From Krasilnikovia cinnamomea (lineage in GTDB: Bacteria; Actinomycetota; Actinomycetes; Mycobacteriales; Micromonosporaceae), in the NCBI RefSeq assembly GCF_004217545.1, contig NZ_SHKY01000001.1:6572001-6636000 (forward strand): a stretch of DNA of 64,000 nucleotides, in the 5' to 3' direction. Positions 34,945 to 43,981 of this stretch are shown here, piece after piece; the stretch's first letter is position 1, and every line of letters starts with the position of its first letter. A program made the position numbers and the translations under genes. Below the pieces are notes generated by a model. That model did not search any database. It saw only the letters and a list, made by a program, of their open reading frames with translations, and had not been told where the DNA came from.

Positions 34945-36594
34945 ATGCGAGTGCTGGGAATCAACGCGATCTTCCACGACCCCGCCGCCGCGCTGGTGGT
35001 GGACGGCCAGGTCGTCGCGGCCGCCGAGGAGGAACGGTTCAGCCGCCGTAAACACGGCAAAAGGCCGGTCCCGTACGCCGCGTGGGAGCTGCCCGAACTG
35101 GCCGCCGCCTGGTGCCTGGAGGCCGGCGGGCTAACCCCCGGCGACCTGGACGCGGTCGCGTACTCCTTCGATCCGTCACTGACCCGGGACGCGGCGTCGC
35201 TGGGCCTCGACGATCCGTCCGACCATCTGCGGCGCGACTACGCCCGCCGCGCGCCGCAGTTCCTCGCCACCGCGCTGCCTGGCCTCGACCCCGACCAGGT
35301 GCGCTTCGTGCCGCACCACGTGGCGCACGCCGCGTCGGCCGGGCTGTCGGTGACCGGCGACAGCGCCGTGCTCGTGCTCGACGGGCGCGGCGAGGTCGCC
35401 AGCCATCTGGCCGGCGCCTACCGCGACGGCGAGCTGACCGTGCTGCGCACCCAGGAACTGCCGCACTCGCTGGGCCTGCTCTACGAGGACCTCACCCGGC
35501 ACCTCGGCTTCCTGCACTCCAGCGACGAGTACAAGGTGATGGCCCTCGCCTCGTACGGCACGCCCCGCTTCCTCGGCATGCTCCGCGACCTCGTCCGGGC
35601 CGACGGCGAGGGCGGTTTCACCGTGGACCGGATCGACTGGGCGGCCCTGGCCAAGGCGCGCCCCGCCGACGGCGAACTCACCGAGGCGCACGCCGACCTG
35701 GCCGCCAGCGTGCAGACCCGGCTGGAAGAGGTGATGCTCGACCTGGCCCGCTGGACGTACGACGCGGCCGGGCGCCCGGCCACCCTCACCATGGCCGGCG
35801 GCACCGCGCTCAACTGCGTGGCCAACGCCCGGATCGCCGCCGAGGGCCCGTTCGACCGGGTGTGGGTGCAGCCCGCCGCCGGTGACTCGGGCACCGCGCT
35901 GGGCGCCGCCCTCGCCGTCGCCGGGGCCCGCGCCGAGTTCACCACGGCCGCGCTCGGCCGGGGCTGGAGCGACGCCGAGCTGGAGGCCGAACTGCGCCGG
36001 GCCGCGCTGCCCTACGAGCGGCCCGACTCCATCGCCGCCGAGGCCGCCCGGGTGCTGGCGGGCAACGGCATCGTCGCCTGGTTCCAGGGCCGCTCCGAGT
36101 ACGGCCCCCGCGCGCTGGGGCACCGTTCCCTGCTGGCCCACCCGGGCGACCCGGACACCCAGCGCCGGATGAACGACGTCAAGGGCCGCGAGCAGTTCCG
36201 CCCGATCGCCCCCATGGTGCGGGCCGAACGGTTCGCCGAGATCTTCGAAGGGGTCTGCCCGAGCCCGTACATGCTGTTCGTGCACCGGGTCAGGCCACCC
36301 TGGCGGAACCGCATCCCGGCCGTCACCCACGTGGACGGCACCGCCCGCGTGCAGACCGTCCACCCGGAGACCGAGCCGCTGGTGGCCGAGATGCTGGCCG
36401 AGTTCGAGCGGCACACCGGCCTGCCGGTGGTGGTCAACACGTCGCTCAACACGGCCGGACGTCCCATGGTGGACACCCCGCGCGAGGCCATGGAACTGTT
36501 CGGCTCCGCCCCGGTCGACCTGCTGGCGATGGGCCCGTTCGCGGTCCACCGGGGACGGACGTTCGGCCGCGTGAGCGCCGGAGGCACCGCATGA
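34945..36594 (+). CDS. NodU/CmcH/TobZ-type O-carbamoyltransferase
   Basis: Transfers a carbamoyl group from carbamoyl phosphate (via an adenylate) to a hydroxyl, here probably on a sugar. It has 549 residues with two domains. The N-terminal Kae1-like domain has GINAIFHDPAAALV, the HHVAHAASA pair of metal-binding His, LDGRGE and SLGLLYEDLTRHLGF. The C-terminal domain has FQGRSEYGPRALGHRSLL and LPVVVNTSLN. It heads a nine-gene operon (34945-44907) in which nearly every junction overlaps, so carbamoylation is likely a decoration of the glycan made by the downstream enzymes. Confidence 0.92.
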   Translation: MRVLGINAIFHDPAAALVVDGQVVAAAEEERFSRRKHGKRPVPYAAWELPELAAAWCLEAGGLTPGDLDAVAYSFDPSLTRDAASLGLDDPSDHLRRDYARRAPQFLATALPGLDPDQVRFVPHHVAHAASAGLSVTGDSAVLVLDGRGEVASHLAGAYRDGELTVLRTQELPHSLGLLYEDLTRHLGFLHSSDEYKVMALASYGTPRFLGMLRDLVRADGEGGFTVDRIDWAALAKARPADGELTEAHADLAASVQTRLEEVMLDLARWTYDAAGRPATLTMAGGTALNCVANARIAAEGPFDRVWVQPAAGDSGTALGAALAVAGARAEFTTAALGRGWSDAELEAELRRAALPYERPDSIAAEAARVLAGNGIVAWFQGRSEYGPRALGHRSLLAHPGDPDTQRRMNDVKGREQFRPIAPMVRAERFAEIFEGVCPSPYMLFVHRVRPPWRNRIPAVTHVDGTARVQTVHPETEPLVAEMLAEFERHTGLPVVVNTSLNTAGRPMVDTPREAMELFGSAPVDLLAMGPFAVHRGRTFGRVSAGGTA

Positions 36595-37625
36595 CCGACG
36601 TCACGATCGTCGTGCCCACGGTGGGCCGCCCGTGCCTCGGGCGTCTCCTGGACGCCCTGGCGGCGAATCCCCCCGCCGAGGTCCTCGTCGTGGACGACCG
36701 GACCGCACCCGAGGGTCCGCTGCCGGTGCCGGACTGGGTCACCGTGCTTTGCGGCGACGGGCGGGGACCGGCCGCCGCCCGCAACACCGGCTGGCGGGCC
36801 GCCCACCACGAGTGGGTCGCGTTCCTCGACGACGACGTGGTGCCCGGGCCGCACTGGCTCGACGACCTCGCCGCCGACCTCGCCGGGGCGCCCGACGACG
36901 TCGGCGGCGTGCAGGGCGAGCTGCGGGTGCCGCTGCCCGACGGCCGGCGGCCCACCGACTGGGAGCGGGTGACCGCGGGACTCGCCGACGGCGCCTGGAT
37001 CACCGCGGACATGGCGTACCGCCGCGCCGCGCTGGAGCGCGTCGGCGGCTTCGACGAGCGCCTGCCGCGCGCGTTCCGGGAGGACGCCGAACTGGCCCTT
37101 CGGGTACGGCGCTCCGGCTGGTCGCTGCGGCGCGGCGGGCGGCGTACCACCCATCCGGTGCGGCCGGAGGATCCGTGGGTGAGCGTGCGCTGCCAGCGCG
37201 GCAACGCCGACGACGCCCTGCTGCGCCGCCTCTACGGCAGGCGGTGGCGCGACGTGCTGGAGCTGCCGGCCGGGCGCCGGCACCGGCACGCCGCGATCAC
37301 CGCCGCCGGGCTCGCCGCGACCGGTGCGACGCTGGCCGCCCTCGCCACCGGCCGCCGGCGGTGGCGCGGCGCCGCGCTGCTGGCCGCCACGGCCTGGGCG
37401 GCGGGCACCGCCGAGTTCGCGGTGGCCCGGATCGTCCCGGGTCCCCGCGACCGGCGGGAGATCCTGACGATGCTCGCCACCAGCGCCGTGATCCCACCGC
37501 TGGCCGTCGCGCACTGGCTGCGCGGATGGTGGCGGTGGCGCGGGGCCCGGCCCCTGCCGGTCACGGCGCGCGCGGCCCGGCGACCAGCGGAACCGGTCCG
37601 CCTTCCGGCGGAGGCGCTGCGATGA
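36591..37625 (+). CDS. GT2-family glycosyltransferase with C-terminal membrane segments
   Basis: GT-A-fold sugar transferase of 344 residues. The nucleotide-sugar site shows VVPTVGRP at the start, VLVVDDRT, the metal-binding FLDDDVVPGP near residue 83 and FREDAELALRVRRSGW near 162. The last 100 residues hold about three hydrophobic helices, so it probably works on a lipid-linked acceptor at the cytoplasmic membrane. It overlaps the carbamoyltransferase stop by 4 bases (ATGA) and the next gene the same way. Donor sugar unknown. Confidence 0.88.
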   Translation: MTDVTIVVPTVGRPCLGRLLDALAANPPAEVLVVDDRTAPEGPLPVPDWVTVLCGDGRGPAAARNTGWRAAHHEWVAFLDDDVVPGPHWLDDLAADLAGAPDDVGGVQGELRVPLPDGRRPTDWERVTAGLADGAWITADMAYRRAALERVGGFDERLPRAFREDAELALRVRRSGWSLRRGGRRTTHPVRPEDPWVSVRCQRGNADDALLRRLYGRRWRDVLELPAGRRHRHAAITAAGLAATGATLAALATGRRRWRGAALLAATAWAAGTAEFAVARIVPGPRDRREILTMLATSAVIPPLAVAHWLRGWWRWRGARPLPVTARAARRPAEPVRLPAEALR

Positions 37626-39202
37626 GCCCCCTGTACGACGCGGTGCTGTTCGACCGGGACGGCACACTGATCGTCGACGTGCCGTACAACGGTGACCCCG
37701 CGCGGGTCACCCCGATGCCGGGGGCGCGGGCCGCCCTGGACCGGCTGCGCGCGGCCGGTCTGCGCCTCGGCGTGGTTACCAACCAGTCCGGCCTGGCCCG
37801 GGGCCGCTTCACGGCGGCGCAACTGGCGGCCGTCAACCGCCGGGTCGACGAGCTGCTGGGCCCGTTCGACACCTGGCAGGTGTGCCCGCACGGGCCCGCT
37901 GCCGGCTGCGGCTGCCGCAAGCCCGCGCCGGGCCTGATCACCGCGGCCGCCCGGGCGCTGGGCACCACCGCGAACCGGTGCGCCGTGGTCGGCGACATCG
38001 GACGCGACATGAGCGCCGCGGCCGCCGCCGGGGCCACCGGCGTGCTGGTGCCGACGCCGGTGACCCGGCCCGACGAGGTCGCCGCCGCACCGACCGTCGC
38101 CGCCGACCTGGGCGCCGCCGCCGACCTGCTGCTGCACCGGCAGGACCTGCTCCGGCCGGCGGCCCGCAGCGGACCGGCCGGCACCGTGCTGCTGGCGCGT
38201 TCCGACTCGACCGGCGATCTGCTGCTCACCGGGCCGGCCATCCGGGCCGTGGCGGCCGGCGCGGAACGCGTGGTGCTGCTGTGCGGGCCGCGCGGCCGCG
38301 CCGCCGCCGCCCTGCTGCCCGGCGTCGACGAGATCGTCGAGTGGGAACTGCCGTGGATCGACCCGCAGCCCGACCGGATCCGCGCCCGCGACATCGCGGC
38401 GCTCACCACGCGCCTGCGCGCCACCTGCGCCGACGAGGCGGTCATCTTCACGTCGTTCCACCAGTCCGCGCTGCCGCTGGCCCTGCTGCTGCGCGTCGCC
38501 GGGATCGGGCGGATCACCGCGATCAGCGAGGACTACCCGGGCTCCCTGCTGGACGTGCGGCACCGCGTACCCGAGGCCGTGCCCGAGCCCGAACGGGCCC
38601 GCAGCGTGGCCGCCGCCGCCGGTTTCGCCCTGCCCCCGGGCGACGACGGCGCGCTGCGCGTCACCGCGGGCGCCCCGCGGCCCGGCGCGCGAGGCTACGT
38701 CGTGGTGCATCCCGGTGCCAGCGTCGAGGCGCGCGCGTGCCCGCCGGACACCCTGCGCCGCGCCGTCGCCGCGCTGGCGGCGGCGGGAAACCGGGTCCTG
38801 GTCACCAGCGGACCGGGGGAGCGGCGGCTGGCCGCCGACGTCGCCGGGACCGCCGGGGAACCGGCGGGGCGCACGTCGCTGTCCGAGCTGGCCGCCCTGC
38901 TGGCCGGGGCGTCCTGTGTGGTCACCGGCAACACCGGGCCCGCGCACCTGGCCGCCGCGGTCGGCACCCCCGTGGTGAGCCTGTTCGCCCCGACCGTGCC
39001 GTACGGAAAGTGGGGTCCCTACCGGGTGCCGCACGTGCGGCTCGGCCGGCCCGACGCGGCGTGCCGCGACACCCGCGCGACGCGCTGCCCGGTGCCGGGC
39101 CACCCGTGCCTGGCGACGATCGACCCGGCCGAGGTCGTCGCCGCCGTGGCGAGGCTGCGCGCCGCGACCGAGGCCACGGACACCGCGGAGGTGGCGGCGT
39201 GA
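37622..39202 (+). CDS. Fusion: GmhB-type heptose-bisphosphate phosphatase + GT9 heptosyltransferase-like domain
   Basis: Two enzymes in one 526-residue chain. The N-terminal 180 residues are a HAD-IIIA phosphatase: nucleophile and acid Asp11/Asp13 in FDRDGT, TNQSGLARG, the zinc site C88-H90-C96-C98 in the insertion typical of GmhB, then CRKPAPG and VGDIGRDM. This would remove a phosphate from heptose 1,7-bisphosphate. The C-terminal 330 residues are GT9: LLARSDSTGDLLLTGPAI, VVHPGASVEARACP and GNTGPAHLAAAVGTPVVSLF. Both halves look intact. It starts in an ATGA overlap and ends in a GTGA overlap. The fusion ties heptose making to heptose transfer. Confidence 0.9.
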   Translation: MSPLYDAVLFDRDGTLIVDVPYNGDPARVTPMPGARAALDRLRAAGLRLGVVTNQSGLARGRFTAAQLAAVNRRVDELLGPFDTWQVCPHGPAAGCGCRKPAPGLITAAARALGTTANRCAVVGDIGRDMSAAAAAGATGVLVPTPVTRPDEVAAAPTVAADLGAAADLLLHRQDLLRPAARSGPAGTVLLARSDSTGDLLLTGPAIRAVAAGAERVVLLCGPRGRAAAALLPGVDEIVEWELPWIDPQPDRIRARDIAALTTRLRATCADEAVIFTSFHQSALPLALLLRVAGIGRITAISEDYPGSLLDVRHRVPEAVPEPERARSVAAAAGFALPPGDDGALRVTAGAPRPGARGYVVVHPGASVEARACPPDTLRRAVAALAAAGNRVLVTSGPGERRLAADVAGTAGEPAGRTSLSELAALLAGASCVVTGNTGPAHLAAAVGTPVVSLFAPTVPYGKWGPYRVPHVRLGRPDAACRDTRATRCPVPGHPCLATIDPAEVVAAVARLRAATEATDTAEVAA

Positions 39203-40125
39203 ACATCCTGCTCTGGCACGTGCACGGCTCCTGGACCACCGCGTTCGTCCAGGGCAAGCACCGCTACCTCATACCGGTCAACCAGCGACGCGATGCCTGG
39301 GGCCGGGGCCGTGCCCGCACCTTCGACTGGCCGTCCAGCGCCGAGGAGTTGCCGCTGGATCAGATCCGCGACGCCGACGTGGCGATCGTGCAGCGGCCCG
39401 AGGAACTCGCGCTGGTGCCACCGGGCCTGCCGGTGATCTATGTGGAGCACAACACCCCGAAGGGGGACGTCCCGAACACCCGGCACCCGGCGGCCGGCCG
39501 GGACGACCTGGTGATCGCCCACGTCACCCACTTCAACGAGTTGTTCTGGGACACGGGCGGCACCCGCACCACGGTGATCGAACACGGTGTCGTCGAACCG
39601 GCCGCCCGGTGGAGCGGCGAGCTGGACCGCCTCGCCGTCGTCACGAACGAGCCGGTCCGGCGCGGCCGGGTCACCGGTACCGACCTGTTCGACCGGTTCG
39701 CCGCGGTGGCGCCGCTCGACGTGTTCGGGATGGGCGTGGCGGGCCTGGCCGGGCAACGGATCACCGTCCACGACGACCCCCCGCAACGCGAGATGCACGA
39801 GCAGGTCGCGCGCCGCCGCGCCTACGCGCACCTGTGCCGGTGGACCTCGCTCGGGCTCAGCCTGATCGAGGCCATGCAGATGGGCATGCCGGTGCTCGCC
39901 CTGGCCACCACCGAGGCGGTCGAGGCGGTGCCGCCCGACGCCGGTGTCCTGTCCACCCGGGTCGACACCCTGATCGACGCCGCTCACTGGCTGCTCGACG
40001 ACCCGGACGCGGCCCGCCGCCTCGGCGACCGCGCCCGGCAGGTCGCCCTGACCCGCTACGGGCTGGACCGGTTCCTGGCGGACTGGGACCGGCTGCTGGA
40101 GGAGGAGACATGCGCATCGCGATGA
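39199..40125 (+). CDS. Glycosyltransferase (GT-B, GT1/GT4-like)
   Basis: Protein of 308 residues with the C-terminal half of a GT-B transferase: DVFGMGV, HLCRWTSLGLSLIEAMQMGMPVLALATTEA and PDAGVLSTRVDTLIDA. The motif SLGLSLIEAM is the counterpart of the GT4 E-x7-E donor-binding signature with only the second Glu kept. The N-terminus begins NILLWHVHGSWTTAFVQG as in a small actinobacterial family that accompanies heptose operons (from memory). GTG 39199 overlaps the previous stop. It overlaps the next gene by 16 bases. Confidence 0.82.
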   Translation: MNILLWHVHGSWTTAFVQGKHRYLIPVNQRRDAWGRGRARTFDWPSSAEELPLDQIRDADVAIVQRPEELALVPPGLPVIYVEHNTPKGDVPNTRHPAAGRDDLVIAHVTHFNELFWDTGGTRTTVIEHGVVEPAARWSGELDRLAVVTNEPVRRGRVTGTDLFDRFAAVAPLDVFGMGVAGLAGQRITVHDDPPQREMHEQVARRRAYAHLCRWTSLGLSLIEAMQMGMPVLALATTEAVEAVPPDAGVLSTRVDTLIDAAHWLLDDPDAARRLGDRARQVALTRYGLDRFLADWDRLLEEETCASR

Positions 40126-41321
40126 TTTCGGAACACGCCAGCCCGCTGGCCACGCTCGGCGGGGTCGACGCGGGCGGGCAGAACAGGCACGTCGCCGAGC
40201 TGTCCCGGGCGCTGGCGGCGGCGGGCCACGAGATCCGGGTCTACACCCGGCGCGACAGTCCCGACCTGCCCGCGATGGTCCGGCTCGGCGACGGCGTCAA
40301 CGTGGTGCACGTACCGGCCGGGCCGCCGAGCGTGCTGCCCAAGGACGAGCTGCTGCCGTTCATGGGCGCCTTCGGTGACTGGCTGGCCGGCCAGTGGTCC
40401 GGCGACTGGCGCCCGGACGTGGCGCACGCGCACTTCTGGATGAGCGGGCTCGCCACGGTCAGCGCCGCCGGCGCCCGCGGGCTGCCGGTCGTGCAGACCT
40501 ATCACGCCCTCGGCTCGGTGAAGCGGCGCTACCAGGGCGCCGCCGACACCAGCCCGGCACAGCGCATCGGGTACGAACGGACGCTGGGCCGCGTGGTCGA
40601 CCGCGTCATCGCCCAGTGCCGCGACGAGGTCGGCGAACTGGTCCGGCTGGGTGTGCCCCGCGACCACCTGGCCCTGGTGCCGTCCGGTGTGGACGTCCGG
40701 CGTTTCCAGCCCACCGGCAAGGCGGTGCCCCGGGGCCCCGGCCACGCCCGGATCCTCACCGTCACCCGCCTGGTCGAACGCAAGGGCGTCGAGGACCTGA
40801 TCCACGCGCTGGCCCGGGTGCCCAAGGCCGAGCTGGTGGTGGTCGGCGGCCCGCCCGCCGGTCAGCTCGCGGCCGACCCGTACGCGGTCCGGCTGCGCGA
40901 GGTCGCCGAGCGCTGCCGGGTGGCCGACCGGGTCCGGCTGGTGGGCGGCGTGCCCGCCCAGGACATGCCGGCGTGGTACCGCTCCGCCGACCTGCTGGCC
41001 GCCACACCCTGGTACGAGCCGTTCGGCATGACCGTGCTGGAGGCCATGGCGTGCGGTGTGCCCGTCGTCGGCTCGGCGGTCGGCGGCCTCGTCGACACCG
41101 TCGTGGACGGGGTGACCGGCGAGCTGGTCGCGCCCCGCGACCCGGCCGGGCTGGCCCGCACACTACGCCGCCTGCTGGCCGACCACACCCGGCGCGACGC
41201 GTACAGGGCGGCCTCGGTGGACCGGGCCGTGCACCGCTACTCCTGGTCGCGGATCGCGGACCGGCTGGCGGACGTGTACGCGGCCGTGTCGGTGGGCGCA
41301 CCGGCCGAGGTGGGGGTGTGA
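40110..41321 (+). CDS. GT4-family glycosyltransferase
   Basis: Retaining GT-B sugar transferase of 403 residues. The N-terminal acceptor domain starts MRIAMISEHASPLATLGGVDAGGQN, the type seen in mannosyl- and sucrose-phosphate-like transferases, cut here to the first pieces: ISEHASP and GGVDAGGQN. The donor domain has SGVDVRRF, VTRLVERKGVEDLI and the E-x7-E motif EPFGMTVLE followed by AMACGVPVV. The start ATG 40110 lies inside the previous gene behind a strong GGAGGAGGAG. Donor and acceptor unknown; membership in the heptose operon suggests glycan assembly. Confidence 0.9.
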   Translation: MRIAMISEHASPLATLGGVDAGGQNRHVAELSRALAAAGHEIRVYTRRDSPDLPAMVRLGDGVNVVHVPAGPPSVLPKDELLPFMGAFGDWLAGQWSGDWRPDVAHAHFWMSGLATVSAAGARGLPVVQTYHALGSVKRRYQGAADTSPAQRIGYERTLGRVVDRVIAQCRDEVGELVRLGVPRDHLALVPSGVDVRRFQPTGKAVPRGPGHARILTVTRLVERKGVEDLIHALARVPKAELVVVGGPPAGQLAADPYAVRLREVAERCRVADRVRLVGGVPAQDMPAWYRSADLLAATPWYEPFGMTVLEAMACGVPVVGSAVGGLVDTVVDGVTGELVAPRDPAGLARTLRRLLADHTRRDAYRAASVDRAVHRYSWSRIADRLADVYAAVSVGAPAEVGV

Positions 41322-43297
41322 TGGACGCGCTGGATCAGCACCTGGCGGAGCTGGGGGCCGCGCTCGGTCCGTACCGGACGGTCGCGGCCCGGCTGGCCGG
41401 CTGGGGCGCCGAACTGGCCCGGCACCTGAGCCGGGGCGGGCGCCTGCTGGTCGCCGGCAACGGCGGCAGCGCGGCCGAGGCCCAGCACCTGGCCGCGGAG
41501 CTGGTCGGCAAGCTGCGCGACGACCGTGCCCCGCTGTCGGCGATCGCGCTGACCCCGGACTCGGCGGCGGTGACCGCGATCAGCAACGACTACGGCTACG
41601 AGGAGGTCTTCGCCCGGCAGGTGCGCGCGCACGGCCGTCCCGGCGACGTGCTGCTGCTGCTGACCACCAGCGGCCGCAGCCCCAACCTGGTGGCGGCGGC
41701 GCGGGCGGCGCGCGAGTGCGGGATGCGGACCTGGGCGATGACCGGCGCGGGCGCCAGCCCGGTCGGCGACGCCTGCGACGAGGTGCTGCGCTGCCCGTCG
41801 CCGGACAGCCAGGTGGTGCAGGAGCTGCAGCTGGTCGCGGTGCACGTGATGTGCGAGTACGTCGACCGGACCCTGTCGGCCGTGGCCGCCGGGCCGGGGC
41901 AGAGCGGGAGGACAGGCATGAGCAGGCTGGTCGTCGTCGGTGACACCCTTCTCGACCGCGATGTCGACGGCGCGGTCCGCCGGATCGCCCCGGACGCACC
42001 CGCGCCCGTGCTGGACGAGGAGCACGTCCGTGAGCGGCCCGGCGGGGCGGGGCTGGCCGCGTTGCTGGCGGCCGCCGACGGCCACCGCGTCGCGCTGGTC
42101 ACCGCGCTGGCCGACGACGCGGCAGGCGCCCGGCTCTGCGAGTTGCTTACCGCGGCGGGCGTGGAGGTGCATGCCCTGCCGCTGCCCGGCGCCACCCCGG
42201 AGAAGGTCCGGCTGCGCGCCCACGGCCAGGTGTTGCTGCGCCTGGACCGGGGCGGCGACCCGCAGCCGCCCGGCGACGCGCCACCGGCCCTGCTCGACGT
42301 GCTGCGGACCGCCACCGCGATCCTGGTCAGCGACTACGGTCGCGGCGTCGCCCGGCATCCGGCGGTGCGGGCCGCGCTGGCGGACGCCACCGCACCGGTG
42401 GTCTGGGATCCGCATCCCAAGGGGCCGCCGCCGGTGCCCGACGCCCGCCTGGTCACACCGAACCTCGCCGAGGTGTGCGCGCTGTCCGGCGACGCCGGGG
42501 GCGGCTCGTCGCTGACCACCGCCCAGCGGGCCGGTCACCTGCTGCGGCAGCGCTGGCGGGCCGGGGCCGTCGCGGTCACCTGCGGCGGCGAGGGCGCGGT
42601 GCTCTGCCACGCGGGGCCCACGCCGCTGGTCGTGCCCGCCCCGGCGGTGACCGTGGGGGACACATGCGGCGCGGGCGACCGGTTCGCCGTCACGGCGGCG
42701 CTGGCCCTCGCGGACGGCGCCCTGGTCTCCGAGGCGGTGCAGCAGGCCGTGGCCGCGGCCACGACGTACGTGTCCGCGCCGCCGCCCGTGCCCCGGCAGG
42801 CCACGGCGGCCGAACGCATCGGCGCCGACGACGCCGGACGGCTGGTCGCCGAGGTACGCGCCCGCCACGGCACCGTGGTGGCCACCGGCGGCTGCTTCGA
42901 CCTGCTGCACGCCGGCCACCTGGCCACCCTGCGCGCGGCCCGGCAACTGGGCGACTGCCTGATCGTCTGCCTCAACAGCGACGCCTCGGTACGCGGCCTC
43001 AAGGGCCCCGACCGCCCCCTGACCGCCGAGGCCGACCGGTGTCGCCTGCTGGCCGCCCTGGACTGCGTCGACGCGGTGGTCGTGTTCGACGAGCCGACCC
43101 CCGAGGCGGTGCTGTCCTGGCTGCGCCCCGACGTGTGGGTCAAGGGCGGCGACTACGCCGACGGCGGACCCGAACTGCCCGAGGCCGACCTCGTACGGCG
43201 CTGGGGCGGGCAGACCGTCGTCGTGCCGTACCTGGACGGCCGTTCCACCACCCGGACCATCGCCGCGGCCCGTGCCGCGGCCGGAAGCAGGAGGTAG
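41321..43297 (+). CDS. Trifunctional fusion: GmhA phosphoheptose isomerase + HldE kinase + HldE nucleotidyltransferase
   Basis: One open frame of 658 residues with no internal stop joins three ADP-heptose pathway enzymes. Residues 1-198 are a SIS-domain isomerase like GmhA (AGNGGSAAEAQH, LTTSGRSPN, and late QELQLVAVHVMCEY with the metal/catalytic Gln and His). Residues 199-515 are a PfkB-type sugar kinase (VVVGDTLLDRDVDG, ERPGGAG, GAGD at 450-453). Residues 520-658 are a nucleotidyltransferase with HAGH at 530-533, LNSDASVRGLKG and VWVKGGDY. An internal ATG at 41918 has GGAGG 6 bases upstream, so a separate HldE-like protein may also be made. It overlaps the previous stop by 1 base. Confidence 0.9.
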   Translation: MDALDQHLAELGAALGPYRTVAARLAGWGAELARHLSRGGRLLVAGNGGSAAEAQHLAAELVGKLRDDRAPLSAIALTPDSAAVTAISNDYGYEEVFARQVRAHGRPGDVLLLLTTSGRSPNLVAAARAARECGMRTWAMTGAGASPVGDACDEVLRCPSPDSQVVQELQLVAVHVMCEYVDRTLSAVAAGPGQSGRTGMSRLVVVGDTLLDRDVDGAVRRIAPDAPAPVLDEEHVRERPGGAGLAALLAAADGHRVALVTALADDAAGARLCELLTAAGVEVHALPLPGATPEKVRLRAHGQVLLRLDRGGDPQPPGDAPPALLDVLRTATAILVSDYGRGVARHPAVRAALADATAPVVWDPHPKGPPPVPDARLVTPNLAEVCALSGDAGGGSSLTTAQRAGHLLRQRWRAGAVAVTCGGEGAVLCHAGPTPLVVPAPAVTVGDTCGAGDRFAVTAALALADGALVSEAVQQAVAAATTYVSAPPPVPRQATAAERIGADDAGRLVAEVRARHGTVVATGGCFDLLHAGHLATLRAARQLGDCLIVCLNSDASVRGLKGPDRPLTAEADRCRLLAALDCVDAVVVFDEPTPEAVLSWLRPDVWVKGGDYADGGPELPEADLVRRWGGQTVVVPYLDGRSTTRTIAAARAAAGSRR

Positions 43298-43300
43298 TAC

Positions 43301-43981
43301 ATGGACGCGGTGCTCGTCACCGGTGGCGCCAGCGGGCTCGGCGCGGCGGTCGTCGACGCGGTCGCCAAGGCCGGCGGCCGCCCGGTGGTCATCGACCGGC
43401 AACCCCCGCCGGACGGCGTACCCGGTGTGCAGTGCGATCTCGCGGACACCCGCGCGGCCGAGGCGGCCACCCGGCAGGCGATCGAGCTGGCCGGCGGCGG
43501 CATCGACGGGGTGGTGACGGCGGCCGGGATGGATGTACCCGGCGCGCTGGCCGACGTTCCCGGCGAGACCTGGGACCGGATCGTCGCGGTCGACCTGCTG
43601 GCCCCCGCCGCGGTGATCCGGGCGGCGCTGCCCGCCCTGAAGGCCTCGCACGGCAACGTGGTGACCGTGGCGTCCACCTTGGGCGTCAAGGCGGTCGGCG
43701 ACGCCACCGCCTACTGCGCCGCGAAGTTCGGCGTGGTCGGTTTCACCCGGTCCCTGGCCGCCGAGCTGGCGGGCCAGGTCAACGTCACCCTGCTGATCCC
43801 CGGCGGGATGCGGACCCGGTTCTTCGACGACCGCGAGGAGCGGTACCGGCCGGGCCCGGACGCGGTCCTCAACGACCCGGCCGACGTGGCGGCCGCGGTG
43901 CTGTTCGCGCTGAGCCAGCCGCCCGGCTGCGCCGTGCGGGAGCTGGTCGTGGCCGCCGAGACCGAGACGTCGTACCCGTGA
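43301..43981 (+). CDS. Short-chain dehydrogenase/reductase of the heptose operon
   Basis: Classical SDR of 226 residues, NAD(P)-dependent. Cofactor motif TGGASGLG, then CDLAD, AAGMD, catalytic Ser in VASTLGVKA, and YCAAKFG. It is shorter than usual by about 20 residues. It sits where an epimerase (HldD) might be expected, but it is not HldD-like: the motif and length are those of classical reductases. It may oxidise or reduce the activated heptose. It starts 3 bases after the fusion gene with GGAGG upstream. Confidence 0.87.
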   Translation: MDAVLVTGGASGLGAAVVDAVAKAGGRPVVIDRQPPPDGVPGVQCDLADTRAAEAATRQAIELAGGGIDGVVTAAGMDVPGALADVPGETWDRIVAVDLLAPAAVIRAALPALKASHGNVVTVASTLGVKAVGDATAYCAAKFGVVGFTRSLAAELAGQVNVTLLIPGGMRTRFFDDREERYRPGPDAVLNDPADVAAAVLFALSQPPGCAVRELVVAAETETSYP

